Source: JAFGUF01 sp040883315 | Lineage (GTDB): Bacteria > Bacillota > Clostridia > Christensenellales > UMGS416 | NCBI GenBank assembly: GCA_040883315.1 | Contig: JBFLKU010000016.1 | Coordinates: 1 to 64,000 of the forward strand | DNA: 64,000 nucleotides | Direction of reading: 5' to 3' | Shown here: piece after piece, positions 23,784-32,932 of the stretch | Layout: each line of letters begins with the position of its first letter | Position numbering within the stretch: position 1 is the first letter of the stretch | Translations under genes and position numbers: made by a program | Notes under the pieces: generated by a model | What the model saw: only the letters and a program-made list of their open reading frames with translations | What the model was told of the DNA's origin: nothing | Databases searched by the model: none

Positions 23784-24749
23784 TCACCTACCACTATTTT
23801 CATTGCTTATTTCTATTGCTTCCTCTGATTCTTTATTACGTTTACTAAACCATAACTCCAAAGCCTTAACAATAGTATCCTCAAATTCCTTCGGTGTAGT
23901 ATCTGGCGAAAAAAAGTTACCTACCTTTTTGTAAGGTACTTTAAAGCTCTTCGGCCTATCCTTTATTCCCTTAACAATTATCTTATCTATCTTCTCATAT
24001 GTTAGCACACCATTTCTGCTTATGCCTTTCAATAGTGTAGCTTGTTTCAATGGTATTCCAAACCTTTCTTCTCTAGATAATATTGAGAACAAGTCTTTCT
24101 GCTCCTGTTTTTTTAAATAAGATATTTCAACAGCAGGGACAAAGCTAATTTTTCGCTCATCAAGTTTTTCAAGTAATTCAGGAATAAGTTTGGTTAAACA
24201 GATAAATCTTTGTACTTGCCTGCCACTTTCATTATTATTTTCACCAATAACGTCTGTTATTTCTAACTTCCCGACAAGTTGTCGGGAAGTTAGATCATTA
24301 CGTTTTCCTTGGGTTTTCATTGCATCAAGTTTATACTTATAGGCCCATGCCTTCTCACTGGGCAAAACAGTTTCTCTTTGCTGAAGATTACTATCAACCA
24401 TAAGTATAATTGCAGTTTCATCATCCATTTCACGAATCATGCAGGGAATATTTCTATTCCCTGCTAGCTTAGAACCTTCAACTCGATTATGACCCGCTAT
24501 TATCTCATAATCATAATCCTTATGTTCAATCGGTCTAACAAGTACAGGTACAATTACTCCCTGCTCTTTTATGCTTTCAGCCAAGCTTTGAAGTTTATCA
24601 GTTGAATAACCCTTGAAAGGATGTTTGCTAAATGGCTTTAATCTGTCTATCGCAATATTCGACGGTAGGGTCTTTTCTTGATTAGTATTATCATTTAGAT
24701 TAAATAAATCATCAAATCCTTTCAATTGTGGTGCAGTATTCTTAGCCAT
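23784..24749 (-). CDS. parB: ParB-like partition protein
   Basis: This 321-residue protein has the ParB/Srx-like N-terminal nuclease-type fold with ALAESIKEQGV-like and EIIAGHNRVEGSKLAG motifs (residues about 45-110, the R-x-x-A-box region GHNR), followed by a helix-turn-helix region (about 170-235). It overlaps parA by 8 bp. ParB proteins of this length are typical of Tn1549-type conjugative elements, where they cooperate with ParA in maintenance. The parS site was not identified. Confidence 0.92.
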   Translation of the reverse strand: MAKNTAPQLKGFDDLFNLNDNTNQEKTLPSNIAIDRLKPFSKHPFKGYSTDKLQSLAESIKEQGVIVPVLVRPIEHKDYDYEIIAGHNRVEGSKLAGNRNIPCMIREMDDETAIILMVDSNLQQRETVLPSEKAWAYKYKLDAMKTQGKRNDLTSRQLVGKLEITDVIGENNNESGRQVQRFICLTKLIPELLEKLDERKISFVPAVEISYLKKQEQKDLFSILSREERFGIPLKQATLLKGISRNGVLTYEKIDKIIVKGIKDRPKSFKVPYKKVGNFFSPDTTPKEFEDTIVKALELWFSKRNKESEEAIEISNENSGR

Positions 24750-25530
24750 GGTTTAACACCTCTTTTGCAAATGCATCATATGCTTGAGCTACTTTGCATT
24801 TAGGGTCAAATACATATATTGAGTTTCCTGATGCTGTATGTTCAACCGCTTTTACAGACTGAGGTATTTTATTTTCAAATATTGTGATATTAGTACCGTA
24901 TGCTTTTTCAAGTTGTTCCATTATAGCTTTAGTAAAGTTAAGTCTTTCATTGTACATAGTAACCAATATACCCATGAATTCAATTTCCGGATTTATCTTT
25001 CTCTTTACTTTGCTTATTGTACTAATAAGCATTTCTAGTCCTTTAGCACTCAAATAATGTGCTTGTACTGGTATCAGTACATAGGTGGCTGCTACTAATG
25101 CATTAATAGTAAGCATTCCAAGAGATGGCATACAATCTATAAGAATATAATCATATTCATTTTTATAGTCACTGAGAATTGTTTTTAGGATGCTTTCTCT
25201 GCTCATTGCATTAATTAGTGATGGTTCAATACCTGCTAATTGAATAGAAGAAGGTATTAAATCACAGCCTTCATTATGACGAACATAATCCTCTTTCTTT
25301 AAAGTAATACTATCATTGATGTATTCATCATAAACATTTGTTATTGTGTAGGGTATTTCATCAGGATTTTGGAAACCCATACACATCGTTGAATTTGCCT
25401 GAGGGTCTAAATCTACAATGAGTACTTTCCTTCCATGTCTAGCAAGGCTTGTTCCTAAATTAATTGCAGTAGTTGTTTTACCTACTCCGCCTTTCTGATT
25501 TGCAACTGCGATAATTTGAGTATTTTTCAT
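24742..25530 (-). CDS. parA: ParA/Soj-like partition ATPase
   Basis: This 262-residue protein has the deviant Walker A motif KGGVGKTTTAINLG at residues 13-26, the Walker A' region LIVDLDPQANST and the Walker B region YILIDCMPSLGMLTINAL. It is the standard partition ATPase of the Soj type and lacks the long N-terminal helix-turn-helix of P1-type ParA. An AAGGAG site lies upstream of the ATG. With parB it probably stabilises the conjugative element. A terminator-like hairpin 40 bp upstream may end transcription entering from the right. Confidence 0.95.
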   Translation of the reverse strand: MKNTQIIAVANQKGGVGKTTTAINLGTSLARHGRKVLIVDLDPQANSTMCMGFQNPDEIPYTITNVYDEYINDSITLKKEDYVRHNEGCDLIPSSIQLAGIEPSLINAMSRESILKTILSDYKNEYDYILIDCMPSLGMLTINALVAATYVLIPVQAHYLSAKGLEMLISTISKVKRKINPEIEFMGILVTMYNERLNFTKAIMEQLEKAYGTNITIFENKIPQSVKAVEHTASGNSIYVFDPKCKVAQAYDAFAKEVLNHG

Positions 25531-25570
25531 GTTTTTTTGCTCCTTGTTCGTGTTTTTTTATTTTGGCACT

Positions 25571-25592
25571 AAAAAAACCCTTATCAAGGGCT
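25571..25592 (-). terminator. short terminator-like hairpin upstream of parA
   Basis: On the minus strand CCCTT, GAT and AAGGG form a 5-bp stem followed by seven T residues. It would stop transcripts entering from the right of parA. The stem is short, so it is only suggestive. Confidence 0.4.
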
Positions 25593-25651
25593 AAATTTCA
25601 TAATATTATACTAGCAAAAAAGTTTCGGTATTAATCCCCCTTCTCCGCCAA

Positions 25652-25686
25652 AGCGATGTTTCTACGAAACATCGCTATTTTATTTT
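25652..25686 (+). terminator. 11-bp perfect hairpin with T-rich tail
   Basis: AGCGATGTTTC, a TAC loop and GAAACATCGCT form a perfect 11-bp stem (25652-25676), followed by ATTTTATTTTT on the plus strand. It can serve as a plus-strand terminator, but no plus-strand gene lies immediately upstream, so a role as a recombination or boundary structure is also possible. Confidence 0.5.
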
Positions 25687-25701
25687 TCCACGCGATAGCC
25701 C

Positions 25702-25717
25702 AGCGATAGTTGATTAG
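25702..25717 (+). repeat. 16-bp direct repeat, copy 1
   Basis: AGCGATAGTTGATTAG occurs here and again at 26283-26298. The two copies bracket a frameshifted small gene. Confidence 0.8.
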
Positions 25718-26155
25718 GATGCGAAGCACTCTGGTCTTGCGAAGCAAGAAATCAACAGATAGCGGTGCACTTAACGCTTCTGGTGCATATACTCAAGGAC
25801 TTCGATGGGATCCAATTCAAGCAGATTTTAATTGGCTAAATGAAGAAATAAACGAAGGAAATAAAGGTAAACGAGCTTTTATAATTGGATGGTTTAATTG
25901 TTATGATTGTTTTGGTCAATGTATCCAGCTAGGTACAGGTAAGGGTTCAAAACCTTTAGCTGATACTAATAAAATAGATTATTTCCTTTTTTAGAATTAG
26001 CAAGTATAGAAACGCCAGTATACACAAACGATTATAAATATAATTACGAAAAATCATATATGCCTCGTACTTTAAATTTTCATACGCAATATGATATTCA
26101 CTGCTTGTTCTTAGGCAATGAAAGTGATAAATTTCATTTTGCTGTTTATTACTAA
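25710..26155 (+). pseudogene. frameshifted small gene between direct repeats
   Basis: One frame encodes about 94 residues (25710-25994) with protein-like composition, including GLRWDPIQADFNWLNEE and GKRAFIIGWFNCYD, and ends at a TAG directly after six T residues. One base out of phase, the sequence continues as LELASIETPVYTNDYKYNYE to YDIHCLFLGNESDKFHFAVYY and a TAA at 26153-26155. A T6/T7 length change in the homopolymer near 25987-25993 would join them. The first codons run through the direct repeat, so the true start may be downstream or lost. No family was recognised. Confidence 0.5.
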
Positions 26156-26282
26156 GAAATATGGAATTGGTACTATAAAAATTTTGTATCATATAAAAAA
26201 TTTATCTTTAAGAATATATTTTGCTACGCGAAAGCCGTGCTGCTTGGACGAGCAACAATTACGGAGCTTTGTGACCAGTCCT

Positions 26283-26298
26283 AGCGATAGTTGATTAG
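26283..26298 (+). repeat. 16-bp direct repeat, copy 2
   Basis: The copy is identical to 25702-25717. It is followed by an inverted imperfect version of the same sequence at about 26317-26336, so this copy forms one arm of an imperfect hairpin. Confidence 0.75.
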
Positions 26299-26413
26299 AA
26301 AACAAATAGGAATCTCTAATAGTAATCTATCGCCAAGTAAACAAATGCGAATATATCAATAAATAACTGTGCATATAAACATTAAAGCTATCTTATAATA
26401 TAGTTTTTATATA

Positions 26414-28105
26414 TTACTTTAAAATATTATATACTTCAACCATAGTCTTTGCATTGACTATATCAGTCAATTTTTTCAGTGTTTGTTCTTCATCCATGTT
26501 GATAATTGCACTTCGTGTTGATAATATATTTGCAGGTGAAACACTTAGCTCATCTATGCCCATAGCAGTCAGAATGCATGAATTTGCCGGTGTGTTTGCC
26601 AGCTCGCCGCAGACTCCTACTTCTATATTGTGCTTATGTGCTGTTTTTATCACCCGTGATATCATTTTCCAAATCACAGGATTTTTATCTGAATTTAAAT
26701 ATGCTACTTTTGTGTTGTTTCTGTCGGCTGCCGCCGCATACTGAAGCAGGTCATTGGTTCCTATAGAGAAAAAATCCACTTCTGTCGCAAAGTCCTCTGC
26801 CATAATAACTGATGCAGGTGTTTCTATCATCATTCCTATTTTAATATTTTTATCAAAATCAATATTTTTTCCGCTTAGTTCTCGCATTGTCTCAATTAAT
26901 ATTTTCTTCGCTTCCAATAGCTCTTCTATGCAGGCTATCATAGGAAACATTATTTTCAGTTTACCAAAGATACTAGCTCGCAGCAATGCACGCAGCTGCG
27001 CAGAAAACATTTCTTTTTCTTCCAAGCAGAGTCTTATTGCTCTGTTTCCTAAAAACGGATTTTCTTCTTTATCAAATTCTATACATGCCGTCTGCTTATC
27101 GCCGCCAATATCCAAAGTGCGAACTATCACAGTTTTGTTTTCCATGGTCTCCAGAACACTTTTATATTGCACATATTGTTCTTCTTCTGTAGGCAAAGTG
27201 TCACGGTTCATATATAAAAACTCTGTGCGAAATAGCCCAATGCCTTCTGCATCATTCAGCATAGCTGATGATGCTTCTTCGCTTCCTGCAATATTTGCAA
27301 ATAGTTGCACGATTTTACCGCTTTTGGTTCGGGTCTTTTGTCCTTTGTATTTCTCCAGCTCTTTTATGTTCTTTTCAAATTCATCTGCTTTCTTTTGCAG
27401 TCTGTCAATATCCTTTTCATTTGGATTAACATAAACTATACCATCTACTGCGTTCATTGCAATAAAATCATCTGTATGTATGGACTGGAAAATATCTTTA
27501 ATCTGCGAAATCAAAGGCACTCCCATGGCTTTTGCAACTATTGCAACATGAGATGTTCTTGTTCCTATTTCTGTTATTATTCCCGCCACTTTATCTCTGT
27601 CTAGCTGTACAGTTTCAGATGGCGTCAGCTCGTATGCTACAACAATGCACCTATCCTTCAATTCAAGGTTTGATGTATAGTCACCATATATCAGGTTCTC
27701 TAGCACCCTGTTTGTAACATCCTGCAAATCTAGGGCTCTCGCCTTCAAATATTCATCATCTATATTACTAAACAGTTCATAAAAATGCTGACATGCTTTG
27801 CTAATTGCACTCTCTGCATTTTGTTTGTTTTCCTCAATCAGCTCCTCTGCCATGCTTATAAAGGATTCATCTTCCAACATCTCTATTTGTGCAGTCATTA
27901 TTGCCTGTTTCTCGTCATCACCCGCACATGCATTATTAATAATGTGGTCAATCTGGTCAATGCTTGCGACTATAGCCGCTTTCAGCTTTTCCAGCTCCGC
28001 AGAATAGTCCTCTACAAGATTTTCTTCAAACCTGAGGACACGTTTTTGATAAACAAATGCATTTGCAGCTGCAAAACCCTGAGATATTGGTATTCCTTTA
28101 ATCAT
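26414..28105 (-). CDS. ptsI: PTS Enzyme I (phosphoenolpyruvate-protein phosphotransferase)
   Basis: This 563-residue protein has an N-terminal HPr-binding and phosphohistidine domain with IGTRTSHVAIVAKAMGVP (active-site H186), and a PEP-binding barrel with GIGLFRTEFLYM, LDIGGDKQTAC, RAIRLCLE, MFPMI and FSIGTNDLLQYAAAADR. The cysteine of VGVCGELA is present. It transfers phosphate from PEP to HPr in the cytoplasm. It is the last gene of a seven-gene run that encodes its own IIA, IIB, IIC and HPr, so it may be dedicated to that sugar. A general Enzyme I may exist elsewhere in the genome. Confidence 0.95.
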   Translation of the reverse strand: MIKGIPISQGFAAANAFVYQKRVLRFEENLVEDYSAELEKLKAAIVASIDQIDHIINNACAGDDEKQAIMTAQIEMLEDESFISMAEELIEENKQNAESAISKACQHFYELFSNIDDEYLKARALDLQDVTNRVLENLIYGDYTSNLELKDRCIVVAYELTPSETVQLDRDKVAGIITEIGTRTSHVAIVAKAMGVPLISQIKDIFQSIHTDDFIAMNAVDGIVYVNPNEKDIDRLQKKADEFEKNIKELEKYKGQKTRTKSGKIVQLFANIAGSEEASSAMLNDAEGIGLFRTEFLYMNRDTLPTEEEQYVQYKSVLETMENKTVIVRTLDIGGDKQTACIEFDKEENPFLGNRAIRLCLEEKEMFSAQLRALLRASIFGKLKIMFPMIACIEELLEAKKILIETMRELSGKNIDFDKNIKIGMMIETPASVIMAEDFATEVDFFSIGTNDLLQYAAAADRNNTKVAYLNSDKNPVIWKMISRVIKTAHKHNIEVGVCGELANTPANSCILTAMGIDELSVSPANILSTRSAIINMDEEQTLKKLTDIVNAKTMVEVYNILK

Positions 28106-28118
28106 ATTCTCTCCCTAT

Positions 28119-28379
28119 TTATATATCATCTCTGCTTACTATTTCCTTTAAAGCTTCCAAAGCCTTTTTTTCATCATTGCCACTTGCCACAATCTCAACA
28201 ACCGATCCGCATGTTGCACCCAATGTCAAAACTTCCAGAATAGACTTTCCGTTTATATCTTTTCCGTCCTGTTTCACTCTAATAGTGCTTGCATACATTT
28301 TAGCTTCTTTAACAAACAAAGATGCTGGTCTTGCATGAAGTCCTACTTTGCATTTAATTACAATTTTCTCGCTTACCAT
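28119..28379 (-). CDS. ptsH: HPr phosphocarrier protein
   Basis: This 86-residue protein has H15 in GLHARPAS and S46 in GKSILEVL, the sites phosphorylated by Enzyme I and by HPr kinase respectively, at the family's standard positions. The presence of S46 suggests it can also take part in carbon catabolite control. It lies 13 bp from Enzyme I and 15 bp from the mannosidase, inside the sugar operon. Confidence 0.95.
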   Translation of the reverse strand: MVSEKIVIKCKVGLHARPASLFVKEAKMYASTIRVKQDGKDINGKSILEVLTLGATCGSVVEIVASGNDEKKALEALKEIVSRDDI

Positions 28380-28394
28380 TTTTTTGCTCCTATG

Positions 28395-31076
28395 CTACAA
28401 AATAATTTTGTATGTCTGTGCAGTATAACCCCTAATAATACCTGTACGAATTATCTGCCCGTCGGTTTCAACTTCCTCAATATCATTTTCCATAAAATCA
28501 CATATATATGCTTTTTCAAATTTGCAATTTATATTAATTACTGCAGACTCGGCATTTTCGGCAATAGAGTTATATACTCTTAAAATTATTGCCTCTTCGT
28601 TTTCAGCCTTTTTTATTGCTGCAATAATAATGTTCTCGTTATCAATATCAATCATTCCATAGTCAGATTTCGCCATTTCAGAAAGTCTATCTTCTACTCT
28701 GTTCTGAAGCCTCTGTACATCAAATAAATTTATCATGTGACCAAATTTCTTCTCAATTGCACTCAGCCTTATGCTGCTCTGTACAGCATCCGGCGGACAA
28801 TTGTATGCTGCTGCATGCTTTGCTACCTGCGCCTCGTCCACTGTGCCTGCGTGCGCAAATATGCTATATTCAGATACTATCTCCCCTATACATTGTGCAT
28901 CTGGAGTGGCTAAATTAACGCCTGATGGTCTTCCGGGTCTCACTGCCAGGTCAGCTTTGCCCATGTAGCCCACGCCTCTTACTAGCGTGACGGCAATAGC
29001 ATGGTCTTTTTCCGTATATATTTCATATTCCGTAAGCCCTCTATTCAATACTGCCAGCCCTACATTCCCATCATTTATATCTACGAACTTTTGATTCGAA
29101 TATATAGGCAGTGGTTTTTCATGCCATTTCTTTTCTTCCCAGTTTTCTGCATCTTCAATTCTATTACATCTTTTAATGATTCCAAATTGTGTTTCTGCAT
29201 ATGAATATTTGCTGGATATCCCCGTTGGGAATATTACTCTTATTCTATGATCTTTTGCCTTGTTTTCTATTTTTGTTCTTATATCTATCCTCTTAATATT
29301 TTTATAGAGAGTTATTTTCGTTTCTATTTTCTGAGACACCATTTTTTTGCTTCTGCCTTGCCAGTCATCTGTTAGTCCTTCCGGTACTTGCATTTCATAT
29401 TTTAAAATAGCTATTGTTTTGTTTGCGTATTCTTCCACCTGAATCTCGCACCCATCTGTGTTTTCATTTGTAAATACTTTGTCGTTTTTTACAGGTGAAT
29501 AATTATATGTGTCGCCCTCGTCGCCACAGTCTTCTAGTAAGTTTAGATTTTTATATTCTCTATTGCTTTGCTTATCAAAAAGATTAAAAGTTCCGTTTGA
29601 ATTAATCATTATTTTTGAAAATTTATTTTCAATCTCTCTGGTTTCAGAAATTTTTCCTTTTGTTTCTATGCTTGGCTTTTCGCCTTCTACTATTTTTATT
29701 TTTTTATATCCATAATTAAAATCAAATTCCAAATCGAATGAAATCTCTGCCTTTTGAACAATACATGGTGTATCCAGATATAAAGACCATATGCTCATAG
29801 TTGCTGCATCGAATTCCTCACTTTTATATATAGAGTATTCAATCTCATTGCCATTTTCATCAATTAACTTAAAGTTTTTCTTTTCTACAAATATCGTAGC
29901 ATTTACATGATGAATGCCCTTTATCATAGAATTGTTGTAAACAACCAGCGATAGCCTATCTCCTGCTGATACTGCAGATATTGCCCTAGAATGCATTTTG
30001 TATATTGTACTTCCAATGTTATCGATGTCTGCAAATCTTTGGTCTATCTCTTTGTGCACTTCATCAGTGCAGCACCCGCATATGCTATCATGTGCTTGAT
30101 TCATAAACATCTTTTTCCAAGCACTATTTATTATTTCTGTTGGATATTCCGCACCATACATCCATGAAAGTGTGCAAATTGGCTCTACGCTTTTTTCTAG
30201 CAATGCTTCCATTGTTCTGTTTTTTGTTTTTTGATACATTCTTGATGACGCAATGCTTGTATGCACCCTATTGGTCACAGGGGATATCAGCTCGCCCTCA
30301 ATCTCTACAATATCTCCGCTTTCTTTTTTAGCACACTCCAAATATTTTTCTAGTGTAGTATGCACATATTTATCTTTGCCTTTTGATTTAATATATTTTG
30401 CTATCTGCGGCTGTGCAAACTGGTGGTCTACGCCGTTTAAAACCAATAAATTATTCTTGCTTCCTGCTTTTTTTAAATTATGAATAATCTTTTTCATTCT
30501 CATATCGATAGACAAATTATTCTCCGGCAAAAACATTCCGTTTGAATATCCAGTTACCAATGCAGACGCAAAAACTCTGTCGCCGTTTAGCCCAATCCAA
30601 TTAAATTCAGTACCCTCTATCCTGTCCGCCGGCACACCACGCATCATACACGCTTTGTCTATACCGCTGCCTTTCAGTATATGCGGCATTTGCGCACTCT
30701 GCCCAAATGAATCAGGCAGATACCCTACTCTCATATAGTTTCCATATTCTTTTGCCATGTTCGTTCCTATCAGCAAATTTCTGATAAGCGATTCACCATC
30801 AGGTGCAAACTCATCCGGCTGTGAATACCATGGGCCAATGATGAGCCTGCCCTGCTGTGTTAATTTTTTTATTTTTTCTTTGTTCTGGGGCTTCAGGTTC
30901 AAATAATCTTCAATCATCACCATTTGACCATCCAGCATGAAGCACTTGTACTCTTCATCATTTTCAATAATATCAAATAAGTTGTCAAAGAAATAACTCA
31001 ATCTGACATTGAAATACTGAAAAGGTCTATACCACTCTCTATCCCAGTGGGTATGTGAAACGATATGAATTTTCAA
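28395..31076 (-). CDS. GH38 alpha-mannosidase
   Basis: This 893-residue protein has the family 38 start with H8-T-H10-W-D12 (metal ligands), the catalytic Asp in YLPDSFGQSAQ (D122), FNWIGLNGDR and, later, NQAHDSICGC. There is no signal peptide, so it acts in the cytoplasm, presumably on the phosphorylated sugar brought in by the PTS genes upstream. E. coli MngB in the mannosylglycerate system is the closest characterised parallel by gene context. The large C-terminal part (about 400-893) is the usual beta-rich GH38 region. It is in one operon with IIA, IIB, IIC, HPr and Enzyme I. Confidence 0.92.
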   Translation of the reverse strand: MKIHIVSHTHWDREWYRPFQYFNVRLSYFFDNLFDIIENDEEYKCFMLDGQMVMIEDYLNLKPQNKEKIKKLTQQGRLIIGPWYSQPDEFAPDGESLIRNLLIGTNMAKEYGNYMRVGYLPDSFGQSAQMPHILKGSGIDKACMMRGVPADRIEGTEFNWIGLNGDRVFASALVTGYSNGMFLPENNLSIDMRMKKIIHNLKKAGSKNNLLVLNGVDHQFAQPQIAKYIKSKGKDKYVHTTLEKYLECAKKESGDIVEIEGELISPVTNRVHTSIASSRMYQKTKNRTMEALLEKSVEPICTLSWMYGAEYPTEIINSAWKKMFMNQAHDSICGCCTDEVHKEIDQRFADIDNIGSTIYKMHSRAISAVSAGDRLSLVVYNNSMIKGIHHVNATIFVEKKNFKLIDENGNEIEYSIYKSEEFDAATMSIWSLYLDTPCIVQKAEISFDLEFDFNYGYKKIKIVEGEKPSIETKGKISETREIENKFSKIMINSNGTFNLFDKQSNREYKNLNLLEDCGDEGDTYNYSPVKNDKVFTNENTDGCEIQVEEYANKTIAILKYEMQVPEGLTDDWQGRSKKMVSQKIETKITLYKNIKRIDIRTKIENKAKDHRIRVIFPTGISSKYSYAETQFGIIKRCNRIEDAENWEEKKWHEKPLPIYSNQKFVDINDGNVGLAVLNRGLTEYEIYTEKDHAIAVTLVRGVGYMGKADLAVRPGRPSGVNLATPDAQCIGEIVSEYSIFAHAGTVDEAQVAKHAAAYNCPPDAVQSSIRLSAIEKKFGHMINLFDVQRLQNRVEDRLSEMAKSDYGMIDIDNENIIIAAIKKAENEEAIILRVYNSIAENAESAVININCKFEKAYICDFMENDIEEVETDGQIIRTGIIRGYTAQTYKIIL

Positions 31077-31100
31077 ACCACTACCTCCAAATGTCCTGTA

Positions 31101-32135
31101 TTATTCTTCTTCTAATTCTAGTTCGTCGTCTTCTTTTTTGTGCAGAAGCAATAGCATAGCAATTGTAACCACTACGCCAACTACATGGCACAGTACATAC
31201 AAAAGACCATTGCCAACAGTTTCAGAGCCAAGGAATAGTCCCATTAGAGAAGGCATAATAGATGTGTTATATAGCCCCACAATCGCTGCCAATGCTGCAC
31301 CTGCTGCACTACCTACCATGAATGCAGGTATCACTCTGAAAGGATTTATAACAGCAAATGGTATAGCACCTTCTGTGAATCCAAATATACTCATAAACAG
31401 TGCTGTTTTTCCTGCTATTCTTTCGTCTTCATCATAGTTCTTCTTGAAAATAATTGTGGAAAGACCAACAGCCAAAACAGGGATTGTAATCGCGACCAAT
31501 ACAGGTGCTACTACATGATAAAGACCCTCTGTAGATGCTGCTAAAGCAAAAGTATATGCTACTTTATTAACAGGTCCGCCCATATCGAATGCGATCATTG
31601 CTCCTAAGATTGCTGCTAATAGCACAGCATTTCCTGTGCTCATTGATTCCAGCCATTTATATGCTGATTCAAGTCCTGCGATTACAGGATTAGCTATAAG
31701 GAAATAAACCAGTGCTCCACCTGCCAAAGTAGCTACAATTGGAACCACAATGTAAGATGTTAAAATGTCATTTAGCTGGCCTTGTTTGAATTTACCTGCA
31801 ATCACCTTTAATAGCTTGATTATATAACCCATCAATAGACCAACTATCAAACCGCCGATAAATCCCATTCCCATTTGTTCGGATAGCAGCCCAACTATAA
31901 ATGTTGGTGCAAGTGCCAGCTTTCCAACTATAGAATACGCAATGTAGGCACCAAGTATAGGTCCTATAAATGTTTTTGCCAGTTCACTCAGGTTGGCACA
32001 CAGTTCCCCTAAAGGTCCAGGAATCTGACCTAGCAGCATAAAAAATGCATAAACGATAATTACAGGCAACATGAATGAAACGCCGCTCATCAGATGTTTT
32101 CTTACATCCCCAAAAAAACTCTCTTTCTTGCTCAT
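31101..32135 (-). CDS. PTS fructose-type IIC permease
   Basis: This 344-residue protein has about nine to ten membrane helices and matches the fructose/mannosylglycerate IIC class: SGVSFMLPVIIVYA near the start, MGFIGGLIVGLLMGY, then AFDMGGPVNKVAYTFA and FMSIFGFTEGAIPFAVINPFRVIPAFMVGSA as landmarks. It is encoded separately from IIA and IIB. The tail is acidic (DDELELEEE). Its sugar is not known from sequence; the mannosidase suggests an alpha-mannoside such as mannosylglycerate. Confidence 0.92.
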   Translation of the reverse strand: MSKKESFFGDVRKHLMSGVSFMLPVIIVYAFFMLLGQIPGPLGELCANLSELAKTFIGPILGAYIAYSIVGKLALAPTFIVGLLSEQMGMGFIGGLIVGLLMGYIIKLLKVIAGKFKQGQLNDILTSYIVVPIVATLAGGALVYFLIANPVIAGLESAYKWLESMSTGNAVLLAAILGAMIAFDMGGPVNKVAYTFALAASTEGLYHVVAPVLVAITIPVLAVGLSTIIFKKNYDEDERIAGKTALFMSIFGFTEGAIPFAVINPFRVIPAFMVGSAAGAALAAIVGLYNTSIMPSLMGLFLGSETVGNGLLYVLCHVVGVVVTIAMLLLLHKKEDDELELEEE

Positions 32136-32152
32136 ATATTCCTCCGCTTTAT

Positions 32153-32461
32153 TTATTTTATTGAAGCTAATGCTTCATTAATCACTTTAACAGTTTTCCT
32201 AATAGCCTTGCTTGTTGTTGTTTCATAGGTAGGCACATTCTCAAATCTCTCCAGTTCCTGCACTCCGCCGTCTGCAGCCAAAATAAATACATCTGCATTA
32301 GCAATATCTTCTGGAGTCAGCCTGTCTCTTATTCCCATTGCACCCTGTGTTTCCACCTTCATTTCATGTTTCATTTTTTTTGCAAATTTTTTTAAGGCTG
32401 CTGCTGACATATATGTATGCGCCATGCCAACAGGGCATGAAGTAAGTGCTATAATTTTCAT
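32153..32461 (-). CDS. PTS fructose-type IIB protein
   Basis: This 102-residue protein has the phospho-cysteine C9 in LTSCPVGMAHTYMSAAAL, the strict signature of fructose-type IIB. It receives phosphate from IIA and passes it to the sugar during transport by IIC. It lies 2 bp after the IIA gene and 17 bp before IIC. Confidence 0.94.
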   Translation of the reverse strand: MKIIALTSCPVGMAHTYMSAAALKKFAKKMKHEMKVETQGAMGIRDRLTPEDIANADVFILAADGGVQELERFENVPTYETTTSKAIRKTVKVINEALASIK

Positions 32462-32463
32462 CT

Positions 32464-32922
32464 TTATTTACCCACCAGTTTATTTATTCTTCTTAATAGC
32501 TTATTTACGTTTCTTGTTCTATTGAGCATGCGAAGAAATTTTTCGTCAATTAATAGTTCTGCAATTTTCGATATAATCTCTAAGTGTTCTGTTCCCTTAT
32601 CGTTGGGAGAAACCGCCAGCATAAATATTATCTTAACAGGCTCACCAAAATCTTCCCATGATATTTCTTTGCTCAGTCTAGCCAATGCAACGGTTGTCTT
32701 TTTAATAGCCGAAGATTTACTATGGGGGATTGCAACACCCATATCCATATTTGTGGTTTCTAGCTCTTCTCTTTTATATACATCCTCTATAAACATCGCC
32801 CTTGAACTAATCCTGCCCTCCTCAAAGAGCATATTCGACATCTGTATTATTGCATCACGTTTATTTGATGCATTGAGCTGCAAATCCACCATATTCTTGC
32901 TCATCATTTTGCCTAAGTTCAT
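32464..32922 (-). CDS. PTS fructose-type IIA protein
   Basis: This 152-residue protein has the phospho-histidine H67 in MGVAIPHSKSSA and the KTTVALARL and EPVKIIFMLAVSPNDKGTEHL stretches of fructose/nitrogen-type IIA. It takes phosphate from HPr. An AGGAGGG site precedes the ATG, and the gene lies 10 bp from the regulator gene. Confidence 0.93.
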   Translation of the reverse strand: MNLGKMMSKNMVDLQLNASNKRDAIIQMSNMLFEEGRISSRAMFIEDVYKREELETTNMDMGVAIPHSKSSAIKKTTVALARLSKEISWEDFGEPVKIIFMLAVSPNDKGTEHLEIISKIAELLIDEKFLRMLNRTRNVNKLLRRINKLVGK

Positions 32923-32932
32923 TTATTCCCTC

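Larger units (their letters stand above)
25531..26413. other. gene-poor stretch at the likely element boundary
   Basis: About 0.9 kb between parA and Enzyme I contains no intact gene. It holds a terminator-like hairpin, a 25-bp perfect hairpin, two copies of a 16-bp direct repeat, a frameshifted short gene between them, and an inverted copy of part of the repeat at 26317-26336 (ATCTATCGCC). The two repeat copies are preceded by related sequence (CACGCGATAGCC and CTACGCGAAAGCC), but copy 2 has about 40 extra bases between that sequence and the repeat. No integrase or known attachment core was recognised. Confidence 0.6.

Noticed and set aside
25691..25760. Possible degenerate tRNA-like structure near the first direct repeat
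   Set aside because: The sequence has some pairing but no acceptor stem, no T-loop and no anticodon arm in the right order, so a tRNA is not supported.
25985..25996. Possible programmed -1 frameshift at a T6-A run
   Set aside because: The T6-A run resembles a slippery heptamer, but the codon phase does not fit the X-XXY-YYZ rule. A simple base loss in a homopolymer, or a sequencing error, explains it better.
25702..26298. Integron attC sites
   Set aside because: The repeat ends in GTTGATT, which does not match the GTTRRRY core fully, no partner RYYYAAC end was found in the right place, and no integrase gene is seen. The cassette idea is kept only as an observation.
26754..27434. Long plus-strand frame opposite Enzyme I
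   Set aside because: It is a shadow of the conserved Enzyme I gene, with no ribosome binding site and a composition typical of an antisense frame.
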